DNA of 64,000 nucleotides from positions 49,580,757-49,644,756 of the forward strand of contig CM059560.1 in assembly GCA_030386875.1 (NCBI GenBank), read 5' to 3'. Below are positions 1 to 12,700 of the stretch, piece by piece. Position numbers and translations under genes: made by a program. This DNA is from Morinoia aosen. Its lineage: Eukaryota > Arthropoda > Malacostraca > Amphipoda > Talitridae. The first letter of the stretch is position 1; every line of letters starts with the position of its first letter. Under the pieces are notes generated by a model that saw only the letters and a program-made list of their open reading frames with translations, ran no database searches and was not told the origin of the DNA.

Positions 1-1435
1 AATCTTTGCCGCAATATTGTATCACTTCAAAAGAAATACAAGCGAGTGTGAGAAACCTATAATTGTATTTTCATACACCCCATCATGAACATATACGAAA
101 AATACATAACTAAAATCAATGAAAGATCCGTGCTTCTCTTTACCAGCAAAAATTTCAGAGAATTTCAGACGTCTTAAGTCAGGACTTGAATTCTGTGTGA
201 TGGAAAATACCTAAAAAAAATCCCATAGTAATTTGATAGTGCACATTATTTGCAGCAGAGTTACGTCGTTCAGAAGCTGGTGGCAAGCTGACTTTCTAAA
301 ATACTGGGACTGAAGAATAAAAAACGAGGAATGAATGTGAATGAATGTGCCATATGTGGCATGTAACAGTTTAAAGAGAACTCAAAGTTAGAAAAAATAG
401 ATGTTTTATGTAATGTGGTAATTATATTTTCTTCAGCACTCAGTTTGTCGAAGCGCACTCTCAGCGTTCTAACTAATTATGAGTGATAGATGAATGTCAG
501 TATATTATTAATATTGCTCAAGAAAATTTTCTGAAAAAGAACGCTCATTTTTTATCAGCAATTTCTTTCCAGTGTGGCTTGTGTTCGATCCCGCTTTTCA
601 GTTTTATAAGGATCATGTTCGTTGAACATGTATCTCACTTGTCGTAATATAAATGTTTGAAAATAATTCCTGATAGAGTTAATACAGTTTCTTCAGCTAC
701 GGAAGCCTTGAGCGATGAAAGTCCTTTCGAATAAATGCGTAATATCAGCAGTGCTACAGCCTTAATACGTTCAAATTTGCCACAGAATTTCACACCTACT
801 TTACAGCTTGAAATGCATAGAAGTTGCTGCATAACAGAGTTAAAGTTTTAGAACAAGTTTATGGGGAAGTTTCCCGCAAATAAAAAATTGCATGCGTGTT
901 CAAAGGATTCAAAAACGTAAACGAGGGGAAGTTGTATTCTGGAGAACGCATCGTTTACTATAAAAGTACCTAAAATTGATTAATTGATGCGGATCAAGTT
1001 CTCCCGGAAGTTACCAGATAACTTAGTCGTAGCCACTTAGTTCCCACTCAAGGTATAGGTTTCTAACTGCAATTTATGACTGATCACGTTCTCATTCCTT
1101 GAGATCTCCATTACTGGGAATATTTAATGAAACGCTCTCTGGGAAAGAACGAAGTAACCGACACGTCGAGTTGTACAAACAATGAGGGCTTTCATAAGGC
1201 AGCACAGTGGATTTATTGAGTCTAATAAAAGCTGAAGAAGAACAACAAATAGGATCTTTGTTGCTTTATAAGACGTTAGGCGCCGAGATAAGAGCGAACG
1301 AGTTTCTTAATATTCGTTGGTCAATAACTAGCAGCGATAAGGAGATCTCACAAGCATTGTCTGATAACGGCAATGATCGGCTTATCTCGACTCCGCCAAT
1401 CCGCCGATAGCAACCCTTGTGAAGCACCGCTACTG
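1..1435. other. No recognised feature
   Basis: AT-rich DNA with only short chance ORFs. No repeat or RNA gene seen. Confidence 0.6.
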
Positions 1436-1957
1436 CAGCGTGTGTTGCGCTGTGGTGCGCGGCGTGTTGCGCTGTGGTGCGTGGGGTGTTGCGCTGTGGT
1501 GCGCAGCGTGATGCGCTGTGGTGCGTGGGGTGTTGCGCTATGGTGCGCGGCGTGTTGCGCTGTGGTAGTGGTACGCGGCGTGTTGCGCTGTGGTGCGCGG
1601 CGTGTTGCGCTGTGGTGCGCGGCGTGTTGCGCTGTGGTACGCGGCGTGATGCGCTGTGGTGCGCGGGGTGTTGCGCTGTGGTGCGCGGGGTGTTGTGCTG
1701 TGGTGCGCGGCGTGTTGCGTTGTGGTGCATGGCGTGTTTAGCTGTGGTGAGTGGCGTGTTGCGCTGTAGTGCTCGGCGTGTTGCACTGTGATGCGCTGTG
1801 GTGCGTGGGGTGTTGCGCTGTGGGGCGCGGCGTGTTGCGCTGTGGTGCGCGGCGTGTTGCGCTGTGGTGCACGGGATATTGCGCTGGGATTTGCGACGTG
1901 TTGCGCTGTGGTGCTCGGCGTGTTGCGCTGTGGTGCGCGGCATGTTGCACGTCATAG
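1436..1957. repeat. 22-bp GC-rich minisatellite
   Basis: About 23 copies of a unit like GCGTGTTGCGCTGTGGTGCG plus two bases; GTGTTGCGCTGTG recurs 22 bp apart (e.g. 1442, 1464). Variants include GGGGTGTTGCG, CGTGATGCG and a short GTAGTG insertion near 1565. All long ORFs over this interval on both strands, including one of 269 codons, are products of the array. Confidence 0.97.
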
Positions 1958-2309
1958 AAATATCAATCGGCATCACACTTTTATTAGCACTACGTCTGCA
2001 TATATAGACACTAGACACATAAAGTAATGTCAGCACCAGCCTGTCTGAGCCTTGAGTGCCATTGGATAAAGCCACAAAGTTTAATATCTCACATTGAAAT
2101 AAATACTTGAACTAAGGTTAAAAGCAAGTGGAGGTTGCAATGGTATCACCTCTACCTACACCTCGACTATCAGTGACGCCACCTCTCCTGGGCTCGTTTG
2201 ATGGAGTGCTCGTGTTCATGTGAACTTCTGAACTCTTATCATTTAAAATCTCCTATAAAGTACAGTAAAACCACGGTAGAAGAAACAAGGTAGAGTCACA
2301 CCAGTCTTT

Positions 2310-2560
2310 TTTCGTCGACCGTGTGGCAATGTTGACGTCATGGCAACGAACCAATTCAGCGCTCATGTTGTATCTGGCAACACTGCTAGCCCGAAATCTA
2401 GCACCACTATTGGCCTAACGACGTGTCGAAATGGTGACGTCATAAAGTTGGTTTGAAATGACGCCTTTTTATTGGCTAGAGGCGATGCTTTTGCCGCCAT
2501 AGAAGTAACTCTACTTTGTTTCCTCGACCGTGAGCAAAACGTTGCAAGTTCGCTCTCCAA
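2310..2560 (+). promoter_or_regulatory. Promoter-like patch with two CREs and CCAAT boxes
   Basis: Perfect CRE palindromes TGACGTCA at 2333-2340 and 2435-2442. CCAAT boxes at 2351-2355 (forward), 2409-2413 and 2471-2475 (reverse). A GCCGCCAT (YY1-like) lies near 2492-2500. The spacing resembles a TATA-less CREB/NF-Y promoter. No downstream gene was recognised on the plus strand, and a minus-strand ATG within it opens only 45 codons. Confidence 0.35.
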
Positions 2561-5500
2561 GCCTTTAAAAGAAGAATTTTCCTTTTACCGAAAACGTTCA
2601 ACAAATCGCTCCAAGTTTTCATCCGAAAATTTTTACGACCTGTCAGAGAAAAACGATGTTTATATTTCTATATCAGACTCTTGAACTATATACCTTGAAA
2701 GAAGGGTTGACTTGACACCTTAACTTGAAATTTACAGCCTACTCGCCCGTAATTTCAAAGTTCAACACTTGCTTTCGAACCCTACTGCATCTCTTGAAAC
2801 TTGTACTGTGGGATCTGCTTCGTATGCCAGCCAACCAATGAAAGAATTTTTTATCAAAAATGATTTCACACCATCCAACTACAGAAGTGAGGCTGAAACT
2901 ATTTCGTACCGACAAAGTTTGATAAAAAAAATCTCATGCAACTGTGAGCACTAACCGGACTCTCGTGCAGCTGTGTTAGTCCTGACTCACGTGTCCTGAC
3001 TCACTGTCAATACCGCCAGCACCTCGCTATTACGCAGCGCATCTTACGTGAAGCTGGACGTTTGAAAACAATGGTGGCATCGATCGAATAACCATAACAC
3101 ACCTGGGAGAGTATTTCGAGGCCTGACAGTTTCCCTGGGTACTTGTCTCCCGTTTTGTTGTTTCAATTTATTCTATGCCCTTTGTAATACTTCAAATGTT
3201 TACAAAATCAATGATTCAGGTTCTTACTTCTGTGCGTGGGTTTTAATGCAATTGGACAACCAAAACTAGTGAAGTGTAATCATAACTAAATTGGGATATT
3301 TCATTGAATATTTTTATTTTGAAACTCCCGAGTTTTAGCTAGCGATAGTTAGGGACTAGTTTGCCTGCTATGTATTCAAAACGAAACATTTGTTGCACAG
3401 GACTTTTAATATCATGTTAACTTTTACTGGTAAAGCTGTTCAGAGAAATATGACAACCAATTCATCTTCTTTAGAAATTCATTTCTATTACGATTTGTTC
3501 AAGCATTCATTTTCAAATACCTTAGATGAAATTCCATGAGATGAATCTTAATGTCGCTAACAATACAACAATCAGTATTTTAAATCACACAACCGAGTTA
3601 ACTACTCAAATCATGTTTTTGTGCGGATCATGTGCATCATTAAACCAATGTTGCAAAATATTTCTTTGAGGCACTCCCGTACATGCGCACAAAGTTCACT
3701 GTAGGGATGTGGCACTCATGATCAATTAATGTTATCTACAAAATTTAATGGTCTTCCTCATACCGCGCGCTGAATTCCAATGATTAATTTTTGAAGCTCT
3801 GTGAAGGTTGGCAGATTGAAGCAGTAGTGGGACACTGTCCCTAGCTGCTCGTGAAAGTCAACTTTACAAATACTGAAGAGAATCTTGCTAGCTCAGTCAG
3901 AGTGTTTTTCTACTAAGTTTATGTCGTCAAATTCAGTAGACAACTATAAGCCTAACATTTGCTAAGTTGAGATTTAAGATTTATTTATTCTTGAGCACGA
4001 TATTAGATATGTGTAATTTCTCCATCGTACGTTTAGCATGTTTTACAGCAGGCCATATCGAATCCGAGACGAACCAATTCGTACGTAGGCGGCAAAAAAG
4101 AAAGGGGTATAGAACTTTCGACGTTGTCTCGACTTGGTTTAAACTGCGTGGTTTTACTTATTGAATCGAAGAGATACTGTTCCTTTTTGATTCGAAACAA
4201 TCAGTGTTGAATAGGGTAAAAGATTTTCAAGTTTAAAATACTGTAAAAGCGTTGAGGTAACGCGTAAAAATGTCCTGGTTTCGCATACGTACCGCACAAG
4301 TCCCAGTGTCCCTATCCAGTTTTTAGAAGGCAGTTTTACGACCTCAGTTTGGTGCCTCGAAAGGAAAGTGAAAGCCTTGCATGTGCCGTCCTGCATTATG
4401 CACCAAGCACTTGGCTCCTCAATATCGCAGTCGGCACAACATGCAGGCGGTTGGCATCTGACGCTATCACTCCAGTTTTATCCCCGCTTCTTTGAGAGGC
4501 GCGTCTGCAGGCACTAAAAGCTACGATGTTTAGCCCATGTAAACCGGCGACAAAACCAAAGCGAAAGTCTGATAATTCTGAAGTTCTGTACGCAAGCACG
4601 CAACTTGGATAGAATTTAGTAATTGTCGTTTTGACAATTTAAAGTTATGGGGATATCACGACGTGTGCATTCTTTCGCACGAGTTCAATTATTTAAATAA
4701 TGATTGTTTAATTTGTGGGCATCAAAAAATCGTAAGTCTAACTTCCATCTAACTCGTAACTTCGATCCTAACGTTTTTTTCGGTATTCTTCGAACGTGTG
4801 AATTTACTTTTTCTTGATTAAGTTTTTCATTACTTTCAGAGAAGTATTAAGTGTAGCTTATTTATTGGTGGCTGTTGTTCACTATCACAGTACACGGAGG
4901 TAGGCAGATAACTGCAGCATGAGAACAGTTTGAAATAGTGCCTACCTTCCCCGTCTTTCGGAACAATTTCTAGTCTGTTTGGTTTCACGATAAGCGGATG
5001 ACCATAACCTATTTGACTGTAAGCAAGTGCGGCTGTTTTTACTTTCTAGTAATTTTGACTCATAAGCTAACCTACAGTCAGTTCGAATTCATTCCCTGAT
5101 CATTCAAAAATTGCTAGCCATCGTTCTCATCAAACAAAAATGCAGTAATGTAGGCGAGGTGAAGTTTGTTCTTTAGGATCAATTTGACTGTAACCAAAGG
5201 GGTGTATCGAATCCAGAGTGATGTGATCTATTCAGTCATAGAAAATGAAATTAACAAAGACGTTGATAGAGCAATTAGCCATCGGTGACGTAGAGCAACA
5301 CAAATGATATTCACAGCATTCAAAATTTAGTTCTACTCTACCACTTTAAATTTTTAGTCAACTAATTTTACAATCCCGAGTAATGAGAATGTATTTACTT
5401 GGAAGTTAAGTTAGAGGAATGATATCCGAGGCAAACTGCATGTAAGTTCGCTTAGTTTTTCTACAAGGCAGCTCAAAACTAAAATCGCATCATCAGGAAA

Positions 5501-7600
5501 CCGAAATCCATTTGAGTTTTAAAGCATTTTCTAGAGACACTCGGCAACGAGTTCAGATTATCATCATGCTAAAATCCAGGAAAGGTTCCAGTATCTGCAA
5601 AACTCTAGGCTGGCAGATACGGAAAATTTGTAGCCTTGATAACGTAAATTTTCCAGAAACTCAGAATAATTTTTTCGAGCGCATAACTCATCCTCAGAAT
5701 ACGCAATCCAAAAAGGGGATAACAGAAACAATGAATACAAAATTATAAAATGTTTAATATCCTTCCGCTGCAATTTAGAATAAGACCGCTGACATCGAAC
5801 CAAGCCAATCAGTATGAGGTATACTATCACTATTGGAATAGAAATAACACACAAGAATAAATAGAAACAAACATTATTGAGACTCGCAGAAGCAGCAAAT
5901 TAACGTGGTCACAACGAGAAAAAAAAGTGGAAATTACAAAAAAATCTTGTTTGATAGTGAAAAAGATCCAATTCAGCTGGTACGGGTATTTTATTCCTGT
6001 CAGTAGAATATGACAACTAAAGTGGTGACACAGGCGCATAACTTGAGTTAGAACGTTTAAATTTCATTCAAACGTAAATTTTTTACATAAAAGATGGAGT
6101 TGGAGAGAGCGTTATAGCACCACAGGATGCAGGAACCACAGGAGGGAGGATGGTAGAAACAACGCGAAGCCCAATTACACGTGAATTTCAAACTTGGAGC
6201 ACAACGAACTTTCTGCAAATCCTAAGCCCTGGAGACCTCTAGATTATTTTTCCCACTGCCCCACAATGCTCTCGCTAACTCTCTCATTCAGAAAATTCAA
6301 TCAATTAATACAAATTTTCCCCTTTAATTCATTGTTGAGGTGAAATTTTCCTCAAATTTTCTCAAATTCATATCTAAATCGAAATCATCCAAGGGAGATT
6401 CACTGCGGGAATAATTAAAGCAGACTAATATGATGTCCATTAATAGTTATAAAAAAGTTACAACTAAACGTAAGAGTTTATTATTAATAATATTAGTTAG
6501 TAGAATGTATTTACAGACGATAGCTTCATAAATATAATGCTCTCTCTTTGCAATAAAGTGACTATAACGGCGATATAATAGAGCTTCGGCGGCATATGAT
6601 CGAAGGCACGAGGGCTAGATCGCGTATCCTTCCTTTCATGCATGCTCGGGATGCAAGCAAAGAAACTTAATTATTTTACATTCTTCATTAAATAACTTCA
6701 CGACCAGCACACATACATAGCTTCCTTAAAACGACAACTAACTCTAAGTTACAGGTAATTTTAGTCATTTGTCTAAAACGAATTTCCGACATCACACTCA
6801 AAATTAAAACTAAAGCACGGAAATGAAGACGATCATGAACTCAAACCATCGGAGAAGACAAATGACTGGTTTCAAAAATGTTATCCTGTCATATCCGTTA
6901 ATAACTTAATTCCACTCGACAACTGAAAGGTGGGAGAGAAGCTCCGGAAATCAACATTGAATGCTACGACTGCAGAGAACGGCCTTCATCTGCCAGAAGT
7001 ATGAAACACGATAACGTCAATGCTAAGCAAATGTGACACGCTTTTCAGAAATAAGAAATATTCCTCTCAAAATAATTACGATTGCTTATGAATGCATTGC
7101 CTCAATGCATGAACAAAAGAATCGACAGCTGAACCAGTGGCTCATTAAGTGTTAGGTTAAGCCTGGTGTCTGTGCTGTGTGCTATAGCGCACACTAGCGC
7201 TCAATACTTGATCTGATCACTTCAGGGTATAGATGTGATGCTGAAAACTTCAAACGTATGAGCCACAGGGAAGCATTTTTGGATGGGGTGAGAGTTAAAA
7301 AAAAATACTTCGAAAAGCAAGCGATAGGCTACACGCAAATAAAATTTTACACAATATAAAAATAACGCTGAAAAATACAGAAAGTGTACCACGAAAAGCT
7401 ACAAAAAGAATTCCTCAAACAAGCAAAACAAAAATTATACTTGACATGCATAGGGTTAGTGACAGATCAAGAGAAAGAAAGTTCATAGGACATACATCAA
7501 ATGTGAAAATTGAAGGACTCTAGTAATGCAAAGAAGGGACGATAGAAAGCAACTGTAGAAGCAAGAGTTCAAGAACACTTTTTCCTGCCAAGTTCATTAA
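2561..7600. other. No recognised gene
   Basis: Five kilobases of AT-rich DNA with chance ORFs under 100 codons. No repeats conspicuous by eye. If the promoter-like patch at 2.3-2.56 kb is real, an unannotated transcript could start here. Confidence 0.5.
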
Positions 7601-9496
7601 TTTATTTATACAGCTCTCACATCGAGACTTGCTCACGGCGATGGTCGTGCGAGCGCATGAACGGCAGAGAAGGGAATGCAGAAACCACATTCTCAAGAGA
7701 ATGAAGAAAAGCACGTGTGAACCCACCCGAAGCTGCCACACTCACAGAACCTTACTTAATTATAAGTCTAATAAAACAAAATATATTAATAATGGAGAAG
7801 AATAAATTGAAAACCAAGGTTCACAAGGTACCAAGAGCGCTTGCACTTAAAACGAGCTAAATGAAAGTAAAGTAAACGAGGCGCATTCCTCGAGACTTAA
7901 AACTACTACGCACTGCACTTAAAGCAGCTTTGTGGGCAAAAAGAAAGTAAATAGATGTCTATCATGAGTTATGTACATCGACAAACCATGCGTTAGTACT
8001 TAGGGCAAATATTCTTAAATCGTCAAAATTATGGACAAATAAATAAATACGCAAAAAGCACGGTAAATACACTCGAAGACCCAACGGCTAAGTTCCACAT
8101 ATCAGAACCAAATTTTACGGTCGTTCTTGAACTAAATAAACCTAAGCACTTAAAAGGGGTAAAATGAATTTTTTGAAAAATAAACGCTTAAGTGAAGAAT
8201 TGTAACCGGTTGTGTTAAATATAAAACGTTTCTCTGAATCCTGCAACGTATTTGCAAATTCAAGGATATCTTGTCCATCCTACAAGCTGAGTAGTTATCC
8301 CCACAATATCCTCAATCTAAGCAGCCTGCGACCGATTCTTATGGCAAATTAAGTAAGCAAATATTTTGCTTTTATATTTTATCACAGGTCTAATTCGTAC
8401 AATAAGAATACCTAAAAAATTATATCAAAACAGAATCATGGATTAATCGCACCAAGTTACGAAAGATACAAGGCAGAGAACAATACAGTTTACAAAACAT
8501 GAGCGGTACAACGCAGCTACGTAATGTATACAAACTCAAGCAAGAGTCAAATGAGGAACAAGAACCCGAGTCTGACCATTCAGAAAAATATGCGGTTCAT
8601 ACTTCAGAAGTGGGCTACCAATTGTACCAAAAATGCATCAACAAGAGGCACAGTCTGACCATTCAGAAAAACATTCGGTTCATACTTCAGAAGTGGGCTA
8701 CCAATGGTACCACAAATGCATTTCCACTACCCACGCAGTTACAAACGTCGCCTCCAACAAATGATGGATATTTGCAGACTACAGAAGCTGCGAGAACATT
8801 AACAACTTCAATGCCAAGAAACATGAGCCCACTCTCTGATGGGTTCATACAACGCCATAGTGATACGGATTATATATATATCATATAATACATTCAGTGC
8901 ATAGTTCGTTCCAACGACATGAAGGCTCACAAGCAAATCCACACTATATAAACTCGGGTTCTCCAAGCTAAGAAGTACTTCAAATCGGAAGTAGATCTTC
9001 ATTCAGGCAAAGCAAACTCAAAAATTCAAAAATTGAACATTAATTCAATTCTTCGCAATCGTAAGCATCGAAAAGAGTGATAGATACTAGTTCGACATAA
9101 ATTCAATCTATGTCTTGCAGTCAGTTTGTTCGGTTTCGTAAGGCACAATTTATAGCAACTTTCAAAGATGTCGTTCTATCACTCTAATATTAATTAGCAT
9201 ATCTTATATTTACTTTTCATAAAAAATTGCCACCTTTAAAGAATTATTAACTATACAGTGCAATTTTCCCGTAAGTCCTATTTGACGTAGAAATTAATTT
9301 TGTTCCCACTTGTTTACGTAATTTTAAACACAGCTAAATAAACAATTTGAATTCTGTACAGGGTGCACTATTACAATTGGCAATGTTTAGGAAAATTATT
9401 CAGGACGAGTGTCATTTTCTCCACAAATATTAAACCAATATAAGAGCATTTTATGAAATTGGTTTTGTGCACAGCTCGTTTCGCGCACTCGACATT
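7601..9496 (-). other. Tis11: Possible TIS11 3'UTR with AU-rich elements
   Basis: On the minus strand UUUAUUUA occurs at 9342-9335. A run GTATTTATTTATTT lies at 8050-8037 and contains the UUAUUUAUU nonamer bound by this protein family. Apart from the AATAAA at the stop codon, the nearest AATAAA hexamer I noticed is at 7606-7601. The true 3' end is unknown. An ATG-started ORF on the plus strand (8499-8888) is judged accidental. Confidence 0.35.
8571..8735. repeat. 83-bp tandem duplication
   Basis: TCTGACCATTCAGAAAAA starts at 8571 and again at 8654, with matching text through AATGCAT. The unit is not a multiple of three, so the overlapping 129-codon ORF reads the two copies in different frames; this argues against coding. 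Confidence 0.9.
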
Positions 9497-9763
9497 TTAT
9501 TGTACAGGGTTGATGCTCTGGAAGATGGGGAGTCTGAGAGAGGAGTGGGCGCCAGATTCCTCCCCAGTGAGCGAGGAGGAGTCGGGAGGACTTGCAGGAG
9601 GAGTGTCGAGAGTGGGAGTTTCGTTCAGCAAGTCCCCGAACTGGGGACTGCAAGTCACAGGACTCACGCTCCCTGAACTGCTGCAGTTCGAACCGTTCGT
9701 GTTCAGTCGGCTGTTGGCGTGGTTGTTCAGCTGCGTGCTCAGACTCGCTTGGTAGTTGTTACA
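9497..9763 (-). CDS. Tis11: TIS11 terminal coding exon 4 (CCR4-NOT recruitment tail)
   Basis: 88 codons plus TAA, residues 299-386. The acceptor is a TTTTGTGCTTTCGCCAG tract directly before TGT at 9763. The exon encodes an Asn/Ser-rich stretch, [25 protein letters not shown] and the C-terminus [12 protein letters not shown]. Tristetraprolin proteins end in a similar R-L-P-I-F motif that docks on NOT1. The stop codon sits inside an AATAAA hexamer (9496-9501). Confidence 0.9.
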   Translation of the reverse strand, partial: CNNYQASLSTQLNNHANSRLNTNGSNCSSSGSVSPVTCSPQFGDLLNETPTLDTPPASPPDSSSLTGEESGAHSSLRLPIFQSINPVQ

Positions 9764-12700
9764 CTGGCGAAAGCACAAAATATGAGCGATAAATTAAAAT
9801 CTCTTAATAATTTTAAACATGCTGCCGACCTGCATGAAATAGTTCACTTTTATTTTGGGATAACAATATCAAAAGTTCACTTTTATTTTGGATTAACATC
9901 AAAAGTTCACTTTTATTTTGGAATAACAATATCAAAAGTTCACTTTTATTTTGGAATAACATCAAAAGTTCACTTTTATTTTGGAATAACAATATCAAAA
10001 GTTCACTTTTATTTTGGAATAACATCAAAAGTTCACTTTTATTTTTGAGATAACAATACTAAATGCCAATGTTTCACATACATAAAGATAGCTATTTTTT
10101 ACCTGCTTACTATTTCTATTCAGTACTAAAGCAGGTTTCACAAAAATTGCACCTGAGACCAGCGATATTTGACTACTGGAATTTAATTTCATCGAAGCTC
10201 ACCTTATTATTCAAGTGCAAAGACTGGGCGAGGGTCTCAGCAAGGCCTTCCAGCAGATGTCCCTGGAAGAGGGAAAAGGTTTCGTCGAAGAAGACTCCAG
10301 GGGTAGTCGGAGAACCGCCGTGATTCGAAGAAGGAGGGGAGTGCTTATCGAAGATTGTGGGGAGAGGAGTTAAAGGCGAATTGATAGAAGAAAGAGGAGT
10401 ATGCGGGGACGGTATGAGCGCAGGAGGAGGGCTGTTGGTGATGTGCATAGGAGGCAAGGGACCGCTCATGGGCATCGCTGCCATGATGGGCGACACAACG
10501 CGGCTCTCCTCAGCGTTGTGGATGAAGTGGCACCGTGGCCCGTACGGGCAGATGCCGATTGTGTGGAAGGTCCTGCAGAGCTCCGTTTTGTATTTAGGGT
10601 GCCTATTGAGGGTGCGCAGCTCCACGCCGCCGTGCGCAAACTGGCACTTGTCACCGTACTTGCAGAAGCCGTTCTCTTCGAATGGGCGACACAATTCTGT
10701 CTTATAACGAGACGAATTGCTGCCTGGTCTGTTGTCCTGTTGAATAAAGTTAAGGTGGAAATTAGTAACCGTTCTCAATAGTAAAGGAAGAGAAGATTCA
10801 ATGCAATGATATTAGAATAAACTGGTCAAATGAAGTACATTTATGAAGAATTTTGCTAAGGCATTGAAATGCTCAATTTACAATCATTTGAGTGCAGTAA
10901 CTTCCAACATTTTTAGATACATTTTTTTAATAGAAAAACATTACATATTCACTCCTGAATTGCCTGATGTTTTTATTAAAAAGTTTGCAAAACACATTTA
11001 TTTAAATGTAGAGGAAGTTGACGATATCTTGAAGGTTAAAAAAAGAGCAACAAACCGAATAACGTGAAATAGAAAAAAATTGTGAGCAACCTGAAAAGAT
11101 GTGGAGACAATTCTTCGGGAACTCCATACTAAAAATTTCCGTGACAACCGATTTTACAAATACCGTATATTTCAGTTGAATTTGCTCAACACCCAGAAGG
11201 ACTACCTCGGCTTTCACGGCGCCAATCAAACGATAATAGCAGCACACTTTTTCAATTACCATAGGTGTGCGCTAGGTCATTCAACGCGTTAAAAGATCAT
11301 CTTGTTCCGCTAACCCGCAAGGGTGAACTTTATAGAGAATCTTTTTAATTCAATAACTGAACTATTTCGCAACACGAAGGCTAAAATATTTTCAGCAATA
11401 TATTTCACGCAAAAACTACACAGAACACTCAAGAGTAGACTAGGTTCCGCAGCCGTTGTTGCTGCTGCTGCTGCTGTCGCTGAGGCCAAAATATATTTCC
11501 ATCAACATATTACACGCCATCTTAATTACACAAAACAATAAACAATAAAGAGTAGACTAGGTTTCGCACCTGTTGCTGCTGCTGTTGCTGAGGCCAAACA
11601 GGCTCCGAGTGAGACCGGTCGAGACGTCGATGCAGACCTCCATTGAGGAGCCCGTGGTCCACATTGGGAGCTCCGAGAAGGCCTTCCGAGGCTCCGGTGT
11701 TCGGAATGAGACCCATTTTGCTGGCTTGATTGACTGTAACGCTGAGGAAACTTGGTGGAAGCGCGGGGTGTCCAGCGGGGGTGGAACTTTGTTTGCTGAG
11801 CATGAGGTGCCCGCCGATCACTTTGTGATGCTGCTGTTGTTGCTGGGAAGGTGAACTTGGCTCGCTGTCGCCTCCAGTGCGGTCGAAGTGCGATCGCAGT
11901 ACCGTCTGCAAGCGCAGAAAAAAATAAAAATTAAAACTTTGACTAGTTACACTTCATAATTCAAATGAGGGGCTTTAAAGTTGCCGCACCAAATTAGCAA
12001 GGTTTCCAGTAATTTTGCACACAATTGTCTTTCCTAGTAGCATTACCATTGCAGGAGTTATAGGGTTTGTACAGTGTTAATAAGAGTTCAAACTTTCTAA
12101 CTGGTAACATAGTTCCAGTTTGGTACATTGAGCACTGCACGAATTGACAAGGAAATTAAACAATCCATTTTTCCAAGATAAATCAAGTTTCAGAAACAAT
12201 GATGAACAAATCGACATCACAAAATTAACAACTTTCACCAATCAAACGAAGAAATCATGGCGGGATGCACGTCATCACAGCAGACAGAAGTGAGCGGAAA
12301 CAACGCAGTCCAGAGTAAATGCGTTATATTCATGCGTCATTTACCAAGAAAGTAGATATTCTAGTCACGGACATCCTGAATGATTTGTTGGAGCTGATTA
12401 GGCTACTCGACGGTACTACGTAAATATAATAAAATCCTTGCTGAAAGAGGATAGAATAGCGTTTTGATACAAGGTTAATTATAATGACCTATTCATGAAT
12501 GTTTCAAACCTACACGTTAGGCTTTGAATATTTAATATCCGTTAGCACTAAAAAGAATGAAATATAACACTGTACTAAATATTAAATTTACTGGGTGTAA
12601 TGAGATAAACTACGCGACACAAGGAGTAACTTCAACATCTCATCTAGAACACACCGCCTTAGCCAGCAGAAGCAGTCGCGCAAGCGCCTCGAAAAGTCGA

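Noticed and set aside
580..600. Second Pol III B-box-like string (GTGTTCGATCCCGC)
   Set aside because: Isolated, with no A box at the right distance and no SINE body.
1266..2075. 269-codon minus-strand ORF rich in His/Arg/Thr
   Set aside because: It lies over the 22-bp minisatellite; the repeated TTAQHAAHHSATRR text is the array translated, and frames on both strands are equally open.
8499..8888. 129-codon plus-strand ORF with a good ATG (MSGTTQLRNVYKL...)
   Set aside because: It crosses an 83-bp duplication read in two different frames and lies in the likely TIS11 3' region on the opposite strand; no family resemblance.
10401..10781. Plus-strand ORFs of 116 and 126 codons opposite TIS11 exon 3
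   Set aside because: Antisense shadows of the zinc-finger exon, whose minus-strand product is unmistakable.
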